Assembly (NCBI RefSeq): GCF_007827595.1
Contig: NZ_VISR01000005.1
Span: 248,001 to 312,000 of the forward strand
DNA from: Streptomyces sp. BK340
GTDB lineage: Bacteria; Actinomycetota; Actinomycetes; Streptomycetales; Streptomycetaceae
Direction: 5' to 3'
DNA length: 64,000 nucleotides
The translations under genes and the position numbers were made by a program. Below the pieces are notes generated by a model, which had not been told where the DNA came from, did not search any database, and saw nothing but the letters and a program-made list of their open reading frames with translations. This document shows, one piece after another, positions 26,216-34,564 of this stretch (within the stretch, counting starts at the first letter, position 1; every line of letters starts with the position of its first letter).

Positions 26216-26663
26216 GCAGTGCCGCACGCTCGGCGAGCCGGTGGACGAACGCCCGCCCGCGCGGCTCGCCGAGCGTTCGGCCGTAGATCCACTGGACCGG
26301 GCGCAGGGCGGCGGGGCGGGTGGCGCCGAGGACCGCGAAGCGTGTGCCGGAGCCCTCAGGAACGGCCGCCATGCCGCCCACGATCAGGCGGGACTGCATC
26401 AGGCACCAGCCGGGGGCGAGGCGTACCTCGAAGGCTTCGCGCAGACCCGAGCGGCCCACGGCCAGGGCCTGCTTGCGGTCCGCGTCGCCCGGCGGGACGC
26501 GGAACTCATCCAGGAAGGGGACCAGATGGGGCAGTTCGGCCGAGAGGTCGGAGGCGACCGCCCAGACCTGCTCGTACGGCAGCGGGAGGTGCTCCTCGCC
26601 GTACAGGCCGGCGTGCAGACCGGCGGCCAGGACGCGCAGGCGTCGTACGGGATCGGTGTTCAT
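26211..26663 (-). CDS. SRPBCC-like protein coupled to sigma factor gene
   Basis: 150 residues. The layout (LPLPYEQVWAVASDLSAELPHL, GRSGLREAFEVRLAPGWCLM, GTRFAVLGATRPAALRPVQW) is that of a START/SRPBCC ligand-binding fold protein, although similarity is faint. Its ATG overlaps the stop of the sigma-factor gene (ATGA), so it is made with the sigma factor. No membrane helix or zinc motif of a classical anti-sigma factor is present, so it may act as an unusual partner or simply be co-transcribed. Its stop codon TAG is part of the IS target duplication. Confidence 0.68.
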   Translation of the reverse strand: MNTDPVRRLRVLAAGLHAGLYGEEHLPLPYEQVWAVASDLSAELPHLVPFLDEFRVPPGDADRKQALAVGRSGLREAFEVRLAPGWCLMQSRLIVGGMAAVPEGSGTRFAVLGATRPAALRPVQWIYGRTLGEPRGRAFVHRLAERAALR

Positions 26664-27202
26664 CGCGACCACGCCTTCCGGAACGCGGAACGGGCCCGGT
26701 GCAGCCGGGACTTGACGGTGCCCGTGGGGACCCCGAGCAGTTCGGCCACGGCGGCCTCGTCCAGGCCCTCCAGCTCGCGCAGGACCAGGACCGCGCGGTG
26801 CCGTACCGGCAGCCGGGCGAGCACGTCCCGGACGTCGGCGGGCAGCTCGCCGTCGGTGCCGGTGCGCAGTCCGCCGAGCCGCGACAGGTCGGCGGGGTCG
26901 GCCGGTTCCTCGACCGCGGTGCGCCGGGCGATCCGAACCGCCTCGCGGACGGCGACCGTACGCACCCAGCCGTAGAAGGCGAGCGGGTCGCGCAGGCCGC
27001 GCAGCCCCTTGAAGACCGCGACCAGCGACTCCTGTACGGCGTCGGACACGTCGTCCGGCGCGATCGGGCGGCACAGCCGGGTCACGTAGGGCGTCACCAG
27101 CGTCAGCAGCTCGTCCATGGCCAGGGCGTCCCCGCCCTGCGCGGCCCGGACGAGCGGGGCGGCCGTCTCCCACGGCTCGGCGGTGTCCCCCTGTGTGTCC
27201 AT
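26660..27202 (-). CDS. ECF-type RNA polymerase sigma factor
   Basis: 180 residues with two sigma domains: region 2 (about 15-95: AMDELLTLVTPYVTRLCRPI, SDAVQESLVAVFKGLRGL, FYGWVRTVAVREAVRIAR) and region 4 (about 120-178: LARLPVRHRAVLVLRELEGL, AVAELLGVPTGTVKSRLHRA). Length and content are normal for extracytoplasmic-function sigma factors. No transmembrane anti-sigma gene is nearby; the next gene, translationally coupled, is SRPBCC-like. No autoregulatory promoter could be identified in the 66 bases before it. ATG at 27202. Confidence 0.88.
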   Translation of the reverse strand: MDTQGDTAEPWETAAPLVRAAQGGDALAMDELLTLVTPYVTRLCRPIAPDDVSDAVQESLVAVFKGLRGLRDPLAFYGWVRTVAVREAVRIARRTAVEEPADPADLSRLGGLRTGTDGELPADVRDVLARLPVRHRAVLVLRELEGLDEAAVAELLGVPTGTVKSRLHRARSAFRKAWSR

Positions 27203-27268
27203 GACGGGGGCACCCTACGCGACGGGCCCGCCGCGTTCCCGCGACGGGCCCGGTTGCCTCGAGTGGCG

Positions 27269-28174
27269 TCAGCCGAGCTTGGCGAAGCCGTAGTTGAGGA
27301 GCTTCTTCGCGTCCGCCTCGCGCTGGGCGATGGAGGTGGAGGCGAGGACGGTGCCGATGACCGTCTTGCCGCCCCGGGTCGCGGCGAAGACCAGGCAGTA
27401 CTTGGCCTCGGGGCCGGAGCCGGTCTTCACGCCGATGGTGCCGCTGTAGCTGTTGAGGAGCCCGTTGGTGTTGACCCACGGGTTCATCGTGCGGGTGCTG
27501 CCCGTCTTGGTGATCGTCTGCGCCGTGTACGACTTCGTCTTGACGACCGTGCGGAACGTGGAGCTCTTCATCGCGCTGCTGGCGATCTTCGTCAGGTCGC
27601 GCGGCGTCGAGTAGTTGTTGCCGTTGCCGATGCCGTCGAACGAGTCGAAGTGCGTGTGCGTCAGGCCGAGGTTCTTGGCGGCGGTGTTCATCTTGCCGAT
27701 GAAGCTCGAGACGCGCTTGGCCATGGTGGAGCCGCTGCCGTACTTGTCGGCGAGCGCGTAGGCGGCGTCGCAGCCGGACGGCAGCATCAGGCCGTACAGC
27801 AGCTGGCGCACCTTGACCTTGTCGCCGACGATCAGGTGCGCCTGGGAGGCGTTGTTCCTGACGACGTAGTCGCTGTACTCCTTCTTGATCGTCACCTTGG
27901 AGTCGAGGTTGAGGTTCGACTGGGCGAGCACGACCTTGGCGGTCATGATCTTGGTGGTGGAGCCGGTGGCGAGCGTCGTGTCGGCCGCCTTCTTGAACAA
28001 CGTCGAGCTGTTCGCGTTGTTCATGAGGTAGCCGCCCTTGGCCACGATCGAGGGCGTCGTGACGGCCTGCGCGGGCGTCGCGGTGAAGGCACCGGTGGCG
28101 AGCAGGGCGCCGGAGGTGACGGCGAGAGCGGTTGCTCGGCGGAAGCGGCGGGTGCCTTTAATGCCGGTATTCAA
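27269..28174 (-). CDS. dacA: D-alanyl-D-alanine carboxypeptidase (class C/S11 penicillin-binding protein)
   Basis: 301 residues; the frame begins at a TTG (28174) since no ATG or GTG lies near. A signal peptide is clear (RATALAVTSGALLATGAFTA, cleavage after AQA). The serine-enzyme motifs are in order: STTK at 72-75, SGC at 133-135 where most relatives have SxN, and KTG in IGVKTGSG. It trims the terminal D-Ala of peptidoglycan stem peptides outside the membrane. Cys in the second motif is also common in Streptomyces relatives as far as I recall, so activity is likely kept. Confidence 0.87.
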   Translation of the reverse strand: MNTGIKGTRRFRRATALAVTSGALLATGAFTATPAQAVTTPSIVAKGGYLMNNANSSTLFKKAADTTLATGSTTKIMTAKVVLAQSNLNLDSKVTIKKEYSDYVVRNNASQAHLIVGDKVKVRQLLYGLMLPSGCDAAYALADKYGSGSTMAKRVSSFIGKMNTAAKNLGLTHTHFDSFDGIGNGNNYSTPRDLTKIASSAMKSSTFRTVVKTKSYTAQTITKTGSTRTMNPWVNTNGLLNSYSGTIGVKTGSGPEAKYCLVFAATRGGKTVIGTVLASTSIAQREADAKKLLNYGFAKLG

Positions 28175-28362
28175 AGTGAGATACCCCGATTGTCTTGAAT
28201 GCCCCTACTGTGCGGCCAAGTTGAGGTGGCAAGGGAGCAGGGCCGCAGATGTGTGACACGTAAGTAGCACAGAAGGTTGTGTGGTCGCTGGGGGAGATCT
28301 GCATCACGTCCGCATGATGGACGAAACTGCTCATGCGTACGTGTTGTATCTATCCTGTGGGC

Positions 28363-29013
28363 ATGGCCACGCCCACGAAGCAACCACCCGCCGCCGACCG
28401 TGTCTACAGCCATGTGAAGCAGGGCGTCCTCGACCGCCGCTACGAGGGCGGGACGCTGCTCACCGAGGGGGAGCTCGCCGAGGCCGTGGGGGTCTCTCGC
28501 ACGCCGGTCCGGGAGGCGCTGCTCAGGCTGGAGGTGGAGGGTCTGATCAGGCTGTACCCGAAGAAGGGTGCCCTGGTCCTGCCGGTCTCCGCGCAGGAGA
28601 TCGCCGACGTGGTGGAGACCCGGCTGCTGGTGGAGGAGCACGCGGCCCGCAAGGCCGTACCCGCCCCGCCGGCGCTGCTGGAGCGGCTGGCGGAGCTGCT
28701 GGAGCAGCAGAAGACGCAGGCCGCGGCCGGTGACCTGGCCGCGGCCGCGAAGACCGACCGCTGCTTCCACGCCGAGATCGTGCGCAGCGGCGGCAACGAG
28801 ATCCTGTCCCGGCTCTACGACCAGCTGCGCGACCGGCAGCTCAGGATGGGCGTGGCGGTCATGCACTCCCACCCCGACCGCATCACCAAGACGCTCGCCG
28901 AGCACGCGGAGATCCTCGAGGCGCTGCGCTCCGGGGACGCGGAGGCGGCCGTCGGGGTCGTGCACCGGCACGTGAGCTGGTTCTCGCACCTCGCGCGGGG
29001 TGAGGTCCGATGA
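28363..29013 (+). CDS. GntR-family regulator, FCD subfamily
   Basis: 216 residues from the ATG at 28363. The winged helix is at residues 8-70 (VYSHVKQGVLDRRYEGGTLL, AVGVSRTPVREALLRLEVEG, LIRLYPKKGALV), and the all-helical FCD effector domain with metal-binding His residues follows (ETRLLVEEHAARKAV, DRCFHAEIVRSGGNEIL, HAEILEALRSGD). Starting further up at 28333 is possible but adds only an atypical Cys-rich stretch. The stop overlaps the MFS start (ATGA), so it very likely regulates that transporter. Confidence 0.88.
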   Translation: MATPTKQPPAADRVYSHVKQGVLDRRYEGGTLLTEGELAEAVGVSRTPVREALLRLEVEGLIRLYPKKGALVLPVSAQEIADVVETRLLVEEHAARKAVPAPPALLERLAELLEQQKTQAAAGDLAAAAKTDRCFHAEIVRSGGNEILSRLYDQLRDRQLRMGVAVMHSHPDRITKTLAEHAEILEALRSGDAEAAVGVVHRHVSWFSHLARGEVR

Positions 29014-30305
29014 GCAACGCCACCCTGCCGGGTGACCCGCCGGGCGGGCGTCGCGCCGTCGCGGTGTGGTCCGTGGGAGTCTCGGTCTACTTCGTCGCCG
29101 TCATCTTCCGGACGTCGCTGGGTGTCGCCGGGCTGGACGCGGCCGACCGCTTCCACGTGGGCGCCTCCGCCCTCTCGACCTTCTCGATCCTCCAGCTGCT
29201 GGTCTACGCAGGCATGCAGATACCGGTGGGCCTGCTCGTCGACCGGCTCGGCACCAAGAAGGTGCTCGGCATCGGCACGGTGCTGTTCACGGCGGGCCAG
29301 CTCGGCTTCGCCTTCTCACCCTCCTACGGCACGGCGCTCGCCTCACGGGCGCTGCTCGGGTGCGGTGACGCGATGACGTTCATCAGTGTCCTGCGGCTCG
29401 GCACCCGCTGGTTCCCGGCCCGGCGCGGGCCGCTGGTCGCCCAGCTCGCGGGCCTGGTCGGCATGGCGGGCAACCTGGTCTCGACACTGGTCCTGGCCCG
29501 GCTGCTGCACGGCCTCGGCTGGACCCCGGCGTTCGCGGGCAGCGCGCTGGCCGGTGTCGTCGTGTTCGTCCTGACGCTGCTGCTCCTGAGGGACCACCCC
29601 GAGGGGCACGAGCCGGGGCCGGTCCCGCACCAGGGTGCGGCCTACGTCCGCCGGCAGATCGCGGCGTCCTGGCGGGAGCCCGGGACCCGGCTGGGGCTGT
29701 GGGTGCACTTCACGACCCAGTTCCCGGCGATGGTGTTCCTGCTGCTGTGGGGGCTGCCGTTCCTGGTCCAGGCCCAGGGGCTGTCCCGGGCCACGGCCGG
29801 TGAGCTGCTGACGCTCGTCGTCCTGTGCAACATGGTGATCGGGCTGGTCTACGGCCAGATCGTCGCCCGGCACCACGCCGCCCGGCTGCCGCTGGCGCTG
29901 GGCACGGTCGGGGCGACGGCGGCGCTGTGGGCGCTGACCATTCTCTGGCCGGGCGAGCATGCGCCCATGTGGCTGCTGGTGGTGCTCTGCGCGGTGCTCG
30001 GCGCGTGTGGGCCGGCGTCGATGCTGGGGTTCGACTTCGCGCGGCCGGCCAACCCGCCCGAGCGGCAGGGGACGGCGTCGGGGATCACCAACATGGGCGG
30101 GTTCGTCGCCTCCATGACGACGTTGTTCGCGGTCGGGGTGCTGTTGGACGCGACCGGGGACGACTACTCGGTGGCCTTCTCCGCGGTGTTCGTGCTGCAG
30201 GCGCTGGGAGTGAGCCAGATTCTGCGGCTGCGGGGGCGGGCGGCCCGGCGGGAGCGGGAGCGGCTGGTGGCGAGCCGGGTGGAGACGGTGCACGTGCCCG
30301 CCTGA
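29010..30305 (+). CDS. MFS transporter
   Basis: 431 residues with about 12 hydrophobic helices. The first cytoplasmic loop has the MFS signature in the form GLLVDRLGTKKVLGIGT, and the N- and C-halves are similar in layout (VWSVGVSVYFVAVIFRTSLG and LGLWVHFTTQFPAMVFLLLW). Substrate unknown; the coupled FCD-type GntR gene suggests an organic acid or a sugar acid. The C-terminal tail after the last helix is Arg-rich (RLRGRAARRERERL). Confidence 0.9.
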   Translation: MSNATLPGDPPGGRRAVAVWSVGVSVYFVAVIFRTSLGVAGLDAADRFHVGASALSTFSILQLLVYAGMQIPVGLLVDRLGTKKVLGIGTVLFTAGQLGFAFSPSYGTALASRALLGCGDAMTFISVLRLGTRWFPARRGPLVAQLAGLVGMAGNLVSTLVLARLLHGLGWTPAFAGSALAGVVVFVLTLLLLRDHPEGHEPGPVPHQGAAYVRRQIAASWREPGTRLGLWVHFTTQFPAMVFLLLWGLPFLVQAQGLSRATAGELLTLVVLCNMVIGLVYGQIVARHHAARLPLALGTVGATAALWALTILWPGEHAPMWLLVVLCAVLGACGPASMLGFDFARPANPPERQGTASGITNMGGFVASMTTLFAVGVLLDATGDDYSVAFSAVFVLQALGVSQILRLRGRAARRERERLVASRVETVHVPA

Positions 30306-30359
30306 GTTTCTTGCCCCCGTCCGCGCACCGCCCGTTTCCGGTCAGGCCTCCGGCAGGCC

Positions 30360-31184
30360 CTACGGAGTCACCGTGAAGTTGCGCAGGATCGCCGCCGTCA
30401 GGTCCGGGTCGCCCTCCGTCTTCAGCCGGTCCGCGACCGCCTCCGGGGTCACGCGGCCGCATGCCAGGCGGACGTACGTCTCCCAGTCGAGGGTGAGCGT
30501 GGCGGCGGGGCCCAGGGCGGGGGCGGTCTCCAGGCTGCCGCGGCCCTGGATGTCCACGCGGATGGTGCGCAGGAACTCGATCGGGCCGTGCACGTCGAAG
30601 ACGATGGCCGAACTGCGCGGCGCGTTCGCGTCCTTGGCGACCACCTTGGGGAGCGCGGCCAGCAGGAAGTCGCGGGTGATGTGCGCGCCCGGCGAGTCGA
30701 GGTTGCCGGGGCGGCCGAGGGCCGTGCGCAGGTCCTGCTCGTGCACCCAGACGTCGAAGGCGCGGGTGCGCATCGCCTGTTCGAGGGTGACCTCGGTGCC
30801 CAGCGGGCCGCGCACCTTGGTGCCGGGGTCGCGGGACTCGTTGCGCAGCTGGCGGTTGCGACGGATGACCGTGTACTCCAGCTCGGCCGTCATCTCCGGC
30901 GCCGTGTGGTGGCGGCGGACGTCGACCTGCATCTCCATGTAGCGCTGGTGCTCGTTGGTGACGTGAAAGAGGTCTCGGGGGAGGGTGTGGATGGGACGCG
31001 GGTCGCCGAGCATCTCGCAGTCCAGACCGATGACGTGCGAGACCACGTCACGGACGGACCAGCCCGGGCAGGGCGTCCGTCGGTTCCACTCGCCCTCCGG
31101 GAGCGCGCCGACCAACTCGGATATCGCGTCGATGGAGTGGGTCCAGGCGTCGGCGTAGGGCTGGAGGGTGGGATGCAGACTCAC
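30360..31184 (-). CDS. Maleylpyruvate isomerase-family, mycothiol-dependent protein
   Basis: 274 residues from the GTG at 31184. The DinB-like helical bundle of mycothiol-dependent proteins is visible: WNRRTPCPGWSVRDVVSHV with the conserved H, then ARGxxRTRAFDVWVHEQDLR-like sequence (MRTRAFDVWVHEQDLRTALG), followed by the C-terminal domain (ALGPAATLTLDWETYVRLAC). Members use mycothiol as cofactor or bind metal; real maleylpyruvate isomerisation is proved for only a few. It is monocistronic, divergent from the nitrilase. Confidence 0.85.
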   Translation of the reverse strand: MSLHPTLQPYADAWTHSIDAISELVGALPEGEWNRRTPCPGWSVRDVVSHVIGLDCEMLGDPRPIHTLPRDLFHVTNEHQRYMEMQVDVRRHHTAPEMTAELEYTVIRRNRQLRNESRDPGTKVRGPLGTEVTLEQAMRTRAFDVWVHEQDLRTALGRPGNLDSPGAHITRDFLLAALPKVVAKDANAPRSSAIVFDVHGPIEFLRTIRVDIQGRGSLETAPALGPAATLTLDWETYVRLACGRVTPEAVADRLKTEGDPDLTAAILRNFTVTP

Positions 31185-31365
31185 GGAACGGGACCCCTCG
31201 GCGGTTGGTACACGGGCGGTTGTGGCGGCGTTGCCAGTGGGAGGTGGCTGCACTCGGCGGGTGTCTCGAGTCGCTAAGTTACGCTGCTGTGAGGCACCCC
31301 GGCAGTGCTTTCGTGTGACGATCGTAGGCCCGTGTGGACGACTCGAATGCCAGGGCGGTGGTAGT

Positions 31366-32184
31366 GTGCGCGCCTCGTTGATCCAGATTGCCGTGGACCA
31401 GGGCGAATCGGTTGCCGATCGGCGGCAGCGTGTGGCCTCGTTGGTCCGGGAACAGGCCGGGTCCGACCTGGTCGTTCTGCCCGAGCTGTGGACCACGGGC
31501 GCCTTCGCCTACGAGGAGTTCGGCCCGGAGGCCGAGCCGCTCGAAGGGCCGACCTACGAGGTGATGGCCAAGGCGGCGAGCGACGCGGGCGTGTGGCTGC
31601 ACGCCGGCTCGATCCCGGAACGGGCCCCGTCCGACAGCGGCTCCGCCGCGGGCGACGCTCCCCTCTACAACACGTCTCTCGTCTTCTCCCCCTCCGGTGA
31701 GCTGGCCGCGGCCTACCGCAAGATCCATCGCTTCGGCTTCGACAAGGGCGAGGCCGTGCTGATGAGCGCCGGGCGTGACCTGGTGACGGTCCGGCTGCCC
31801 GGGACCACCCTCGGCGTGGCCACCTGCTACGACCTCCGTTTCCCCGAACTCTTCCGCTCCCTCGTCGACGCCGGCGCCGAGACGCTGGTGGTCCCGGCGG
31901 GCTGGCCCGAGCGGCGACGCGCGCACTGGACGCTGCTGGCCCAGGCGCGGGCGGTGGAGAACCAGGCGTTCGTGCTCGCGTGTGGAACGGCCGGCACGCA
32001 TGCCGGAGTTCCCCAGGCGGGTCACTCGATCGTGGTGGATCCCTGGGGCGAGGTGCTCGCCGAGGCGGGCGCGGGCGAGGAGATCCTCACGGTCGACTTC
32101 GACCCCGCGAAGGTGACGGCGACCCGCGAACAGTTCCCGGCCCTGAAGGACCGGATGCTGGGCCTGGCACCGCCGCGCCGCTGA
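31366..32184 (+). CDS. Carbon-nitrogen hydrolase (nitrilase superfamily)
   Basis: 272 residues from GTG 31366. The Glu-Lys-Cys triad is visible: E in VVLPELWTTGAF, K in YRKIHRFGFDKGE and C in GVATCYDLRFPELFR. C-terminal VRAVENQAF-like stretch (QARAVENQAFVLACGTAG) and HSIVVDPWGEVLAEAG are typical. The family hydrolyses amides such as deaminated glutathione (Nit1-like) or omega-amidase substrates; YDLRFPE and HRFGFDKGE favour the former type. The start is chosen as the GTG preceding RASLIQIAVDQ; the weak GGCGGTG precedes it. Confidence 0.87.
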   Translation: MRASLIQIAVDQGESVADRRQRVASLVREQAGSDLVVLPELWTTGAFAYEEFGPEAEPLEGPTYEVMAKAASDAGVWLHAGSIPERAPSDSGSAAGDAPLYNTSLVFSPSGELAAAYRKIHRFGFDKGEAVLMSAGRDLVTVRLPGTTLGVATCYDLRFPELFRSLVDAGAETLVVPAGWPERRRAHWTLLAQARAVENQAFVLACGTAGTHAGVPQAGHSIVVDPWGEVLAEAGAGEEILTVDFDPAKVTATREQFPALKDRMLGLAPPRR

Positions 32185-32209
32185 ACAGCCCGGGCGGCCA
32201 CAGGAGACC

Positions 32210-32377
32210 CTAGGGGGTTTCGTTCGGATCAGCCCGGGTCCGTGACGCCCGGCACGGCACCTCGCCGCGTTGTCGGACCACCCGAGTACGCCCAGTACGC
32301 GGGTGATCCTCCGCCTTGCGATGCACCGCACCGGACGCGGCGGCCTGATCCGACCTGATCCAGACGAAACCCCCTAG
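32210..32377. mobile_element. MITE-like element with 14-bp perfect terminal inverted repeats
   Basis: 168 bp bounded by CTAGGGGGTTTCGT (32210-32223) and ACGAAACCCCCTAG (32364-32377). Including two mismatches, the inverted match continues to 23 bases on each side (to GGATCAG). The interior has further long imperfect palindromes around CGAGTACGCCCAGTACGCG. It has no gene. I recall very similar hairpin elements scattered in many Streptomyces genomes. Its right end supplies the TAG stop of the LURP-like gene. Confidence 0.82.
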
Positions 32378-32868
32378 TCGTCCTCCCGCTCCCGCTGTGC
32401 CAGATGGATCACGCACACCGCCACCGCGATCAGCAGGGCCGGGTCGGCGTCGTCACGCACGATGTCGACGCCGTACGTGTCCCGGAGGTGCAGCCACCGG
32501 CGGGAGATCACCGCGAGGAGCTCGCCGTCGTACTCGATGGCGAACTCGTGGTCGAGGATCTTGCCGCTGACGTCCAGTTCGGTGCCGTCCACGAGCGCGA
32601 CCCGGTAGTGGTTGCGCAGCAGAGAGAGCCGTTTGCGCTTGATCGTGGCCAGGCCTTCGCCGTCCCGTTCGATCACCATGGTGTCGCGCAGGGCGAGCAT
32701 CTTCTGGTGGATGTCGATCAGGACGCGCCCCTGTGCGTCCTTCAGCTCGAAGGTGTCCCGCAGCCGCATGGCCTTGCCGTCGACGAGGAAGACCTTCCGG
32801 CCGTGCTCGTCCTCGATCCAGTAGTCGTCACCGATGCCGAGGAGCCGGTCGCGTACGAGGAGTCTCAT
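32374..32868 (-). CDS. LURP-one/scramblase-like small protein
   Basis: 164 residues. A repeated beta pattern (LLGIGDDYWIEDEHGRKVFL, DTFELKDAQGRVLIDIHQKM, DTMVIERDGEGLATIKR) is characteristic of LURP-one-related (tubby-like beta barrel) proteins; the bacterial members are of unknown biochemical role. Its start overlaps the GlxA-family gene stop (ATGA), so the two are coupled. The last residues REREDD end in a TAG contributed by the adjoining MITE; the ancestral stop may have been elsewhere. Confidence 0.8.
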   Translation of the reverse strand: MRLLVRDRLLGIGDDYWIEDEHGRKVFLVDGKAMRLRDTFELKDAQGRVLIDIHQKMLALRDTMVIERDGEGLATIKRKRLSLLRNHYRVALVDGTELDVSGKILDHEFAIEYDGELLAVISRRWLHLRDTYGVDIVRDDADPALLIAVAVCVIHLAQREREDD

Positions 32869-33980
32869 GCGGGGACCGTTCCCCGGCCCGGCGGGATCAT
32901 CACGGAACCCGGGGGAACGGACCCGGGGGCCACGGAGCCGGCGGTAGCGGAGCCGGTGGGAACGGAACCGGAGGGGGCGGAGCCGGACGTAGGGGCGGGC
33001 TCCGGTCCGAACCGCCTGCGGTAGTCCGACGGGCTCAGCCCCGTCTCGCGGCGCAGCCGCGCGCGCAGGTTGGCCGCCGTGCCGAGGCCGCTGCGGGCCG
33101 CCACGACGTCCAGGCGCTCCTCGCCCCGCTCGATCAGCCGGCAGGCGAGCGCGACCCGCTCCCCGGTGAGCCAGGCCAGCGGGGTCGTACCCAGCCGGGC
33201 GCGGAAGCGGCGGTGCAGGGTCGCGGGGGAGACGGCCGCGCGGGCGGCCAGGTCCGCCACCGTCAGCGGCTCGCCCAGCCGTTCCTGCGCCCAGGCCAGC
33301 AGCGGGCCGAGCGACTCGTCGGGGACCGGGGGCAGCGGGCGTTCCACGAACTGCCGCTGGCCGCCGTCCCGGTGGGCGGCGAAGACCAGGCGGCGGGAGA
33401 CCGCGTTGGCGATCTCCGCGCCGTGGTCCCGGCGCCAGATGTGCAGCCCGAGGTCGAGTGCGGCCGCGCTGCCGGCGGAGGTCAGGACGTCGCCCTCGTC
33501 CACGAACAGCACGTCGGGCTCCAGCCGGACCTCCGGGTGCAGCTTCCGGAAGGTGTCGGCCCACAGCCAATGGGTGGTGGCCCGTCTTCCGTCGAGGAGC
33601 CCCGCCTCGGCGAGCGCGAAGCTGCCGGTGCAGAAGCTCACGACCCGGGCGCCACGCGCGTGCGTGCGCCGGATCGCGTCCAGGACCTCGGGCCCGCGGG
33701 GTACGACGTTGTCCGGGCGGCCGGGCACGACCAGGGTGTCCGCCTCGTCCACCGCCTCCAGGCCGGGCACCGCGGCCAGCGTGAAGAAGCCGTGGTTCAT
33801 CCGCACCTCGGGCGTCGGCGCGCACAGCGTCACCGCGTACAGGGGCCGGGGCAGGCCCAGTTCGGGGCGCGGCAGCCCGAACAGTTCGGTCGCGACACCG
33901 ACCTCGAACGGGTTCGTGCCCCCGTCGACGATCACGGCGACCCGGTGGGGCCGCACGGGCTGAGAGGAATCTTGCGGCAT
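32865..33980 (-). CDS. GlxA-family AraC-type regulator with DJ-1/PfpI domain
   Basis: 371 residues. Residues 10-190 are a DJ-1/PfpI-type amidotransferase-like domain (VVSFCTGSFALAEAGLLDG with the nucleophile-position Cys; ATTHWLWADTF). Residues 215-320 are an AraC-type double helix-turn-helix (LAARAAVSPATLHRRFRARL, LARLxxETGLSPSDYRRRFG-like). The last 45 residues are an unusual repetitive SGSVPTGSATAGSVAPGS tail with no recognisable fold. Divergent from a small cupin gene 51 bases away. GlxA regulators often sense amine or betaine signals; ligand here unknown. Confidence 0.9.
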   Translation of the reverse strand: MPQDSSQPVRPHRVAVIVDGGTNPFEVGVATELFGLPRPELGLPRPLYAVTLCAPTPEVRMNHGFFTLAAVPGLEAVDEADTLVVPGRPDNVVPRGPEVLDAIRRTHARGARVVSFCTGSFALAEAGLLDGRRATTHWLWADTFRKLHPEVRLEPDVLFVDEGDVLTSAGSAAALDLGLHIWRRDHGAEIANAVSRRLVFAAHRDGGQRQFVERPLPPVPDESLGPLLAWAQERLGEPLTVADLAARAAVSPATLHRRFRARLGTTPLAWLTGERVALACRLIERGEERLDVVAARSGLGTAANLRARLRRETGLSPSDYRRRFGPEPAPTSGSAPSGSVPTGSATAGSVAPGSVPPGSVMIPPGRGTVPA

Positions 33981-34031
33981 GTGCGATTTCTAGCACTCGT
34001 CGGCCGCCCCGGCGCCCCGGACGATGAACGC

Positions 34032-34418
34032 ATGGAACCGATCTCCCTTCAGGCGGCCCTCGCCTCCTTCTCCGAGCAGTGGAGCCCGCGCATCGTCACC
34101 GCGGTCAACGACTACGACGTCCGCATCGCCAAGGTCGAGGGTGAGCACGTCTGGCACGTGCACGACGACACCGACGAGTTCTTCCTGGTCCTCGACGGCG
34201 AGTTGCACATCTCCCTCAGGGAGCCGGCCGGCGAACGCACGGTCGTCCTCCCCAGGGGCTCGGTGTTCACCGTCCCGCGCGGCACCTGGCACAAGCCGTA
34301 CGCGCCCGTGCCCAGCGGGATCCTGGTCTTCGAGCCCACCGGCACCTTCTCGGTGGGCGACCGGCACGACGAGGTGCCGGAGCACGTGGACGCGACCACC
34401 GGCCACGCACTCACCTGA
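34032..34418 (+). CDS. Small cupin protein
   Basis: 128 residues. Single cupin barrel with the two conserved motifs: GEHVWHVHDDTDEFFLVLDG (metal-binding His/His/Glu) and GSVFTVPRGTWHKPYAP (second His). It ends GHALT. It is divergent from the GlxA-type regulator, an arrangement often seen in actinobacteria, so it is a likely target. The reaction is not predictable: small cupins include isomerases, dioxygenases and binding proteins. Confidence 0.87.
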   Translation: MEPISLQAALASFSEQWSPRIVTAVNDYDVRIAKVEGEHVWHVHDDTDEFFLVLDGELHISLREPAGERTVVLPRGSVFTVPRGTWHKPYAPVPSGILVFEPTGTFSVGDRHDEVPEHVDATTGHALT

Positions 34419-34564
34419 CCCGGCACCGGAATCGAGCGGGAGGATAGGTGTCTCGCAGGTGAACTTCCAGTTCATGTAAGGAAGTTGCCCAACCAGGCGG
34501 GCGGGCGCCGAGTCGGACGTCGCGTAGGCCGCACAGGCTCCGCACGTTCCTTTCGGAGGTCCGC

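Noticed and set aside
26219..28198. 659-codon plus-strand frame opposite SRPBCC, sigma and PBP genes
   Set aside because: Antisense shadow; the opposite strand has clear domains and start-stop coupling.
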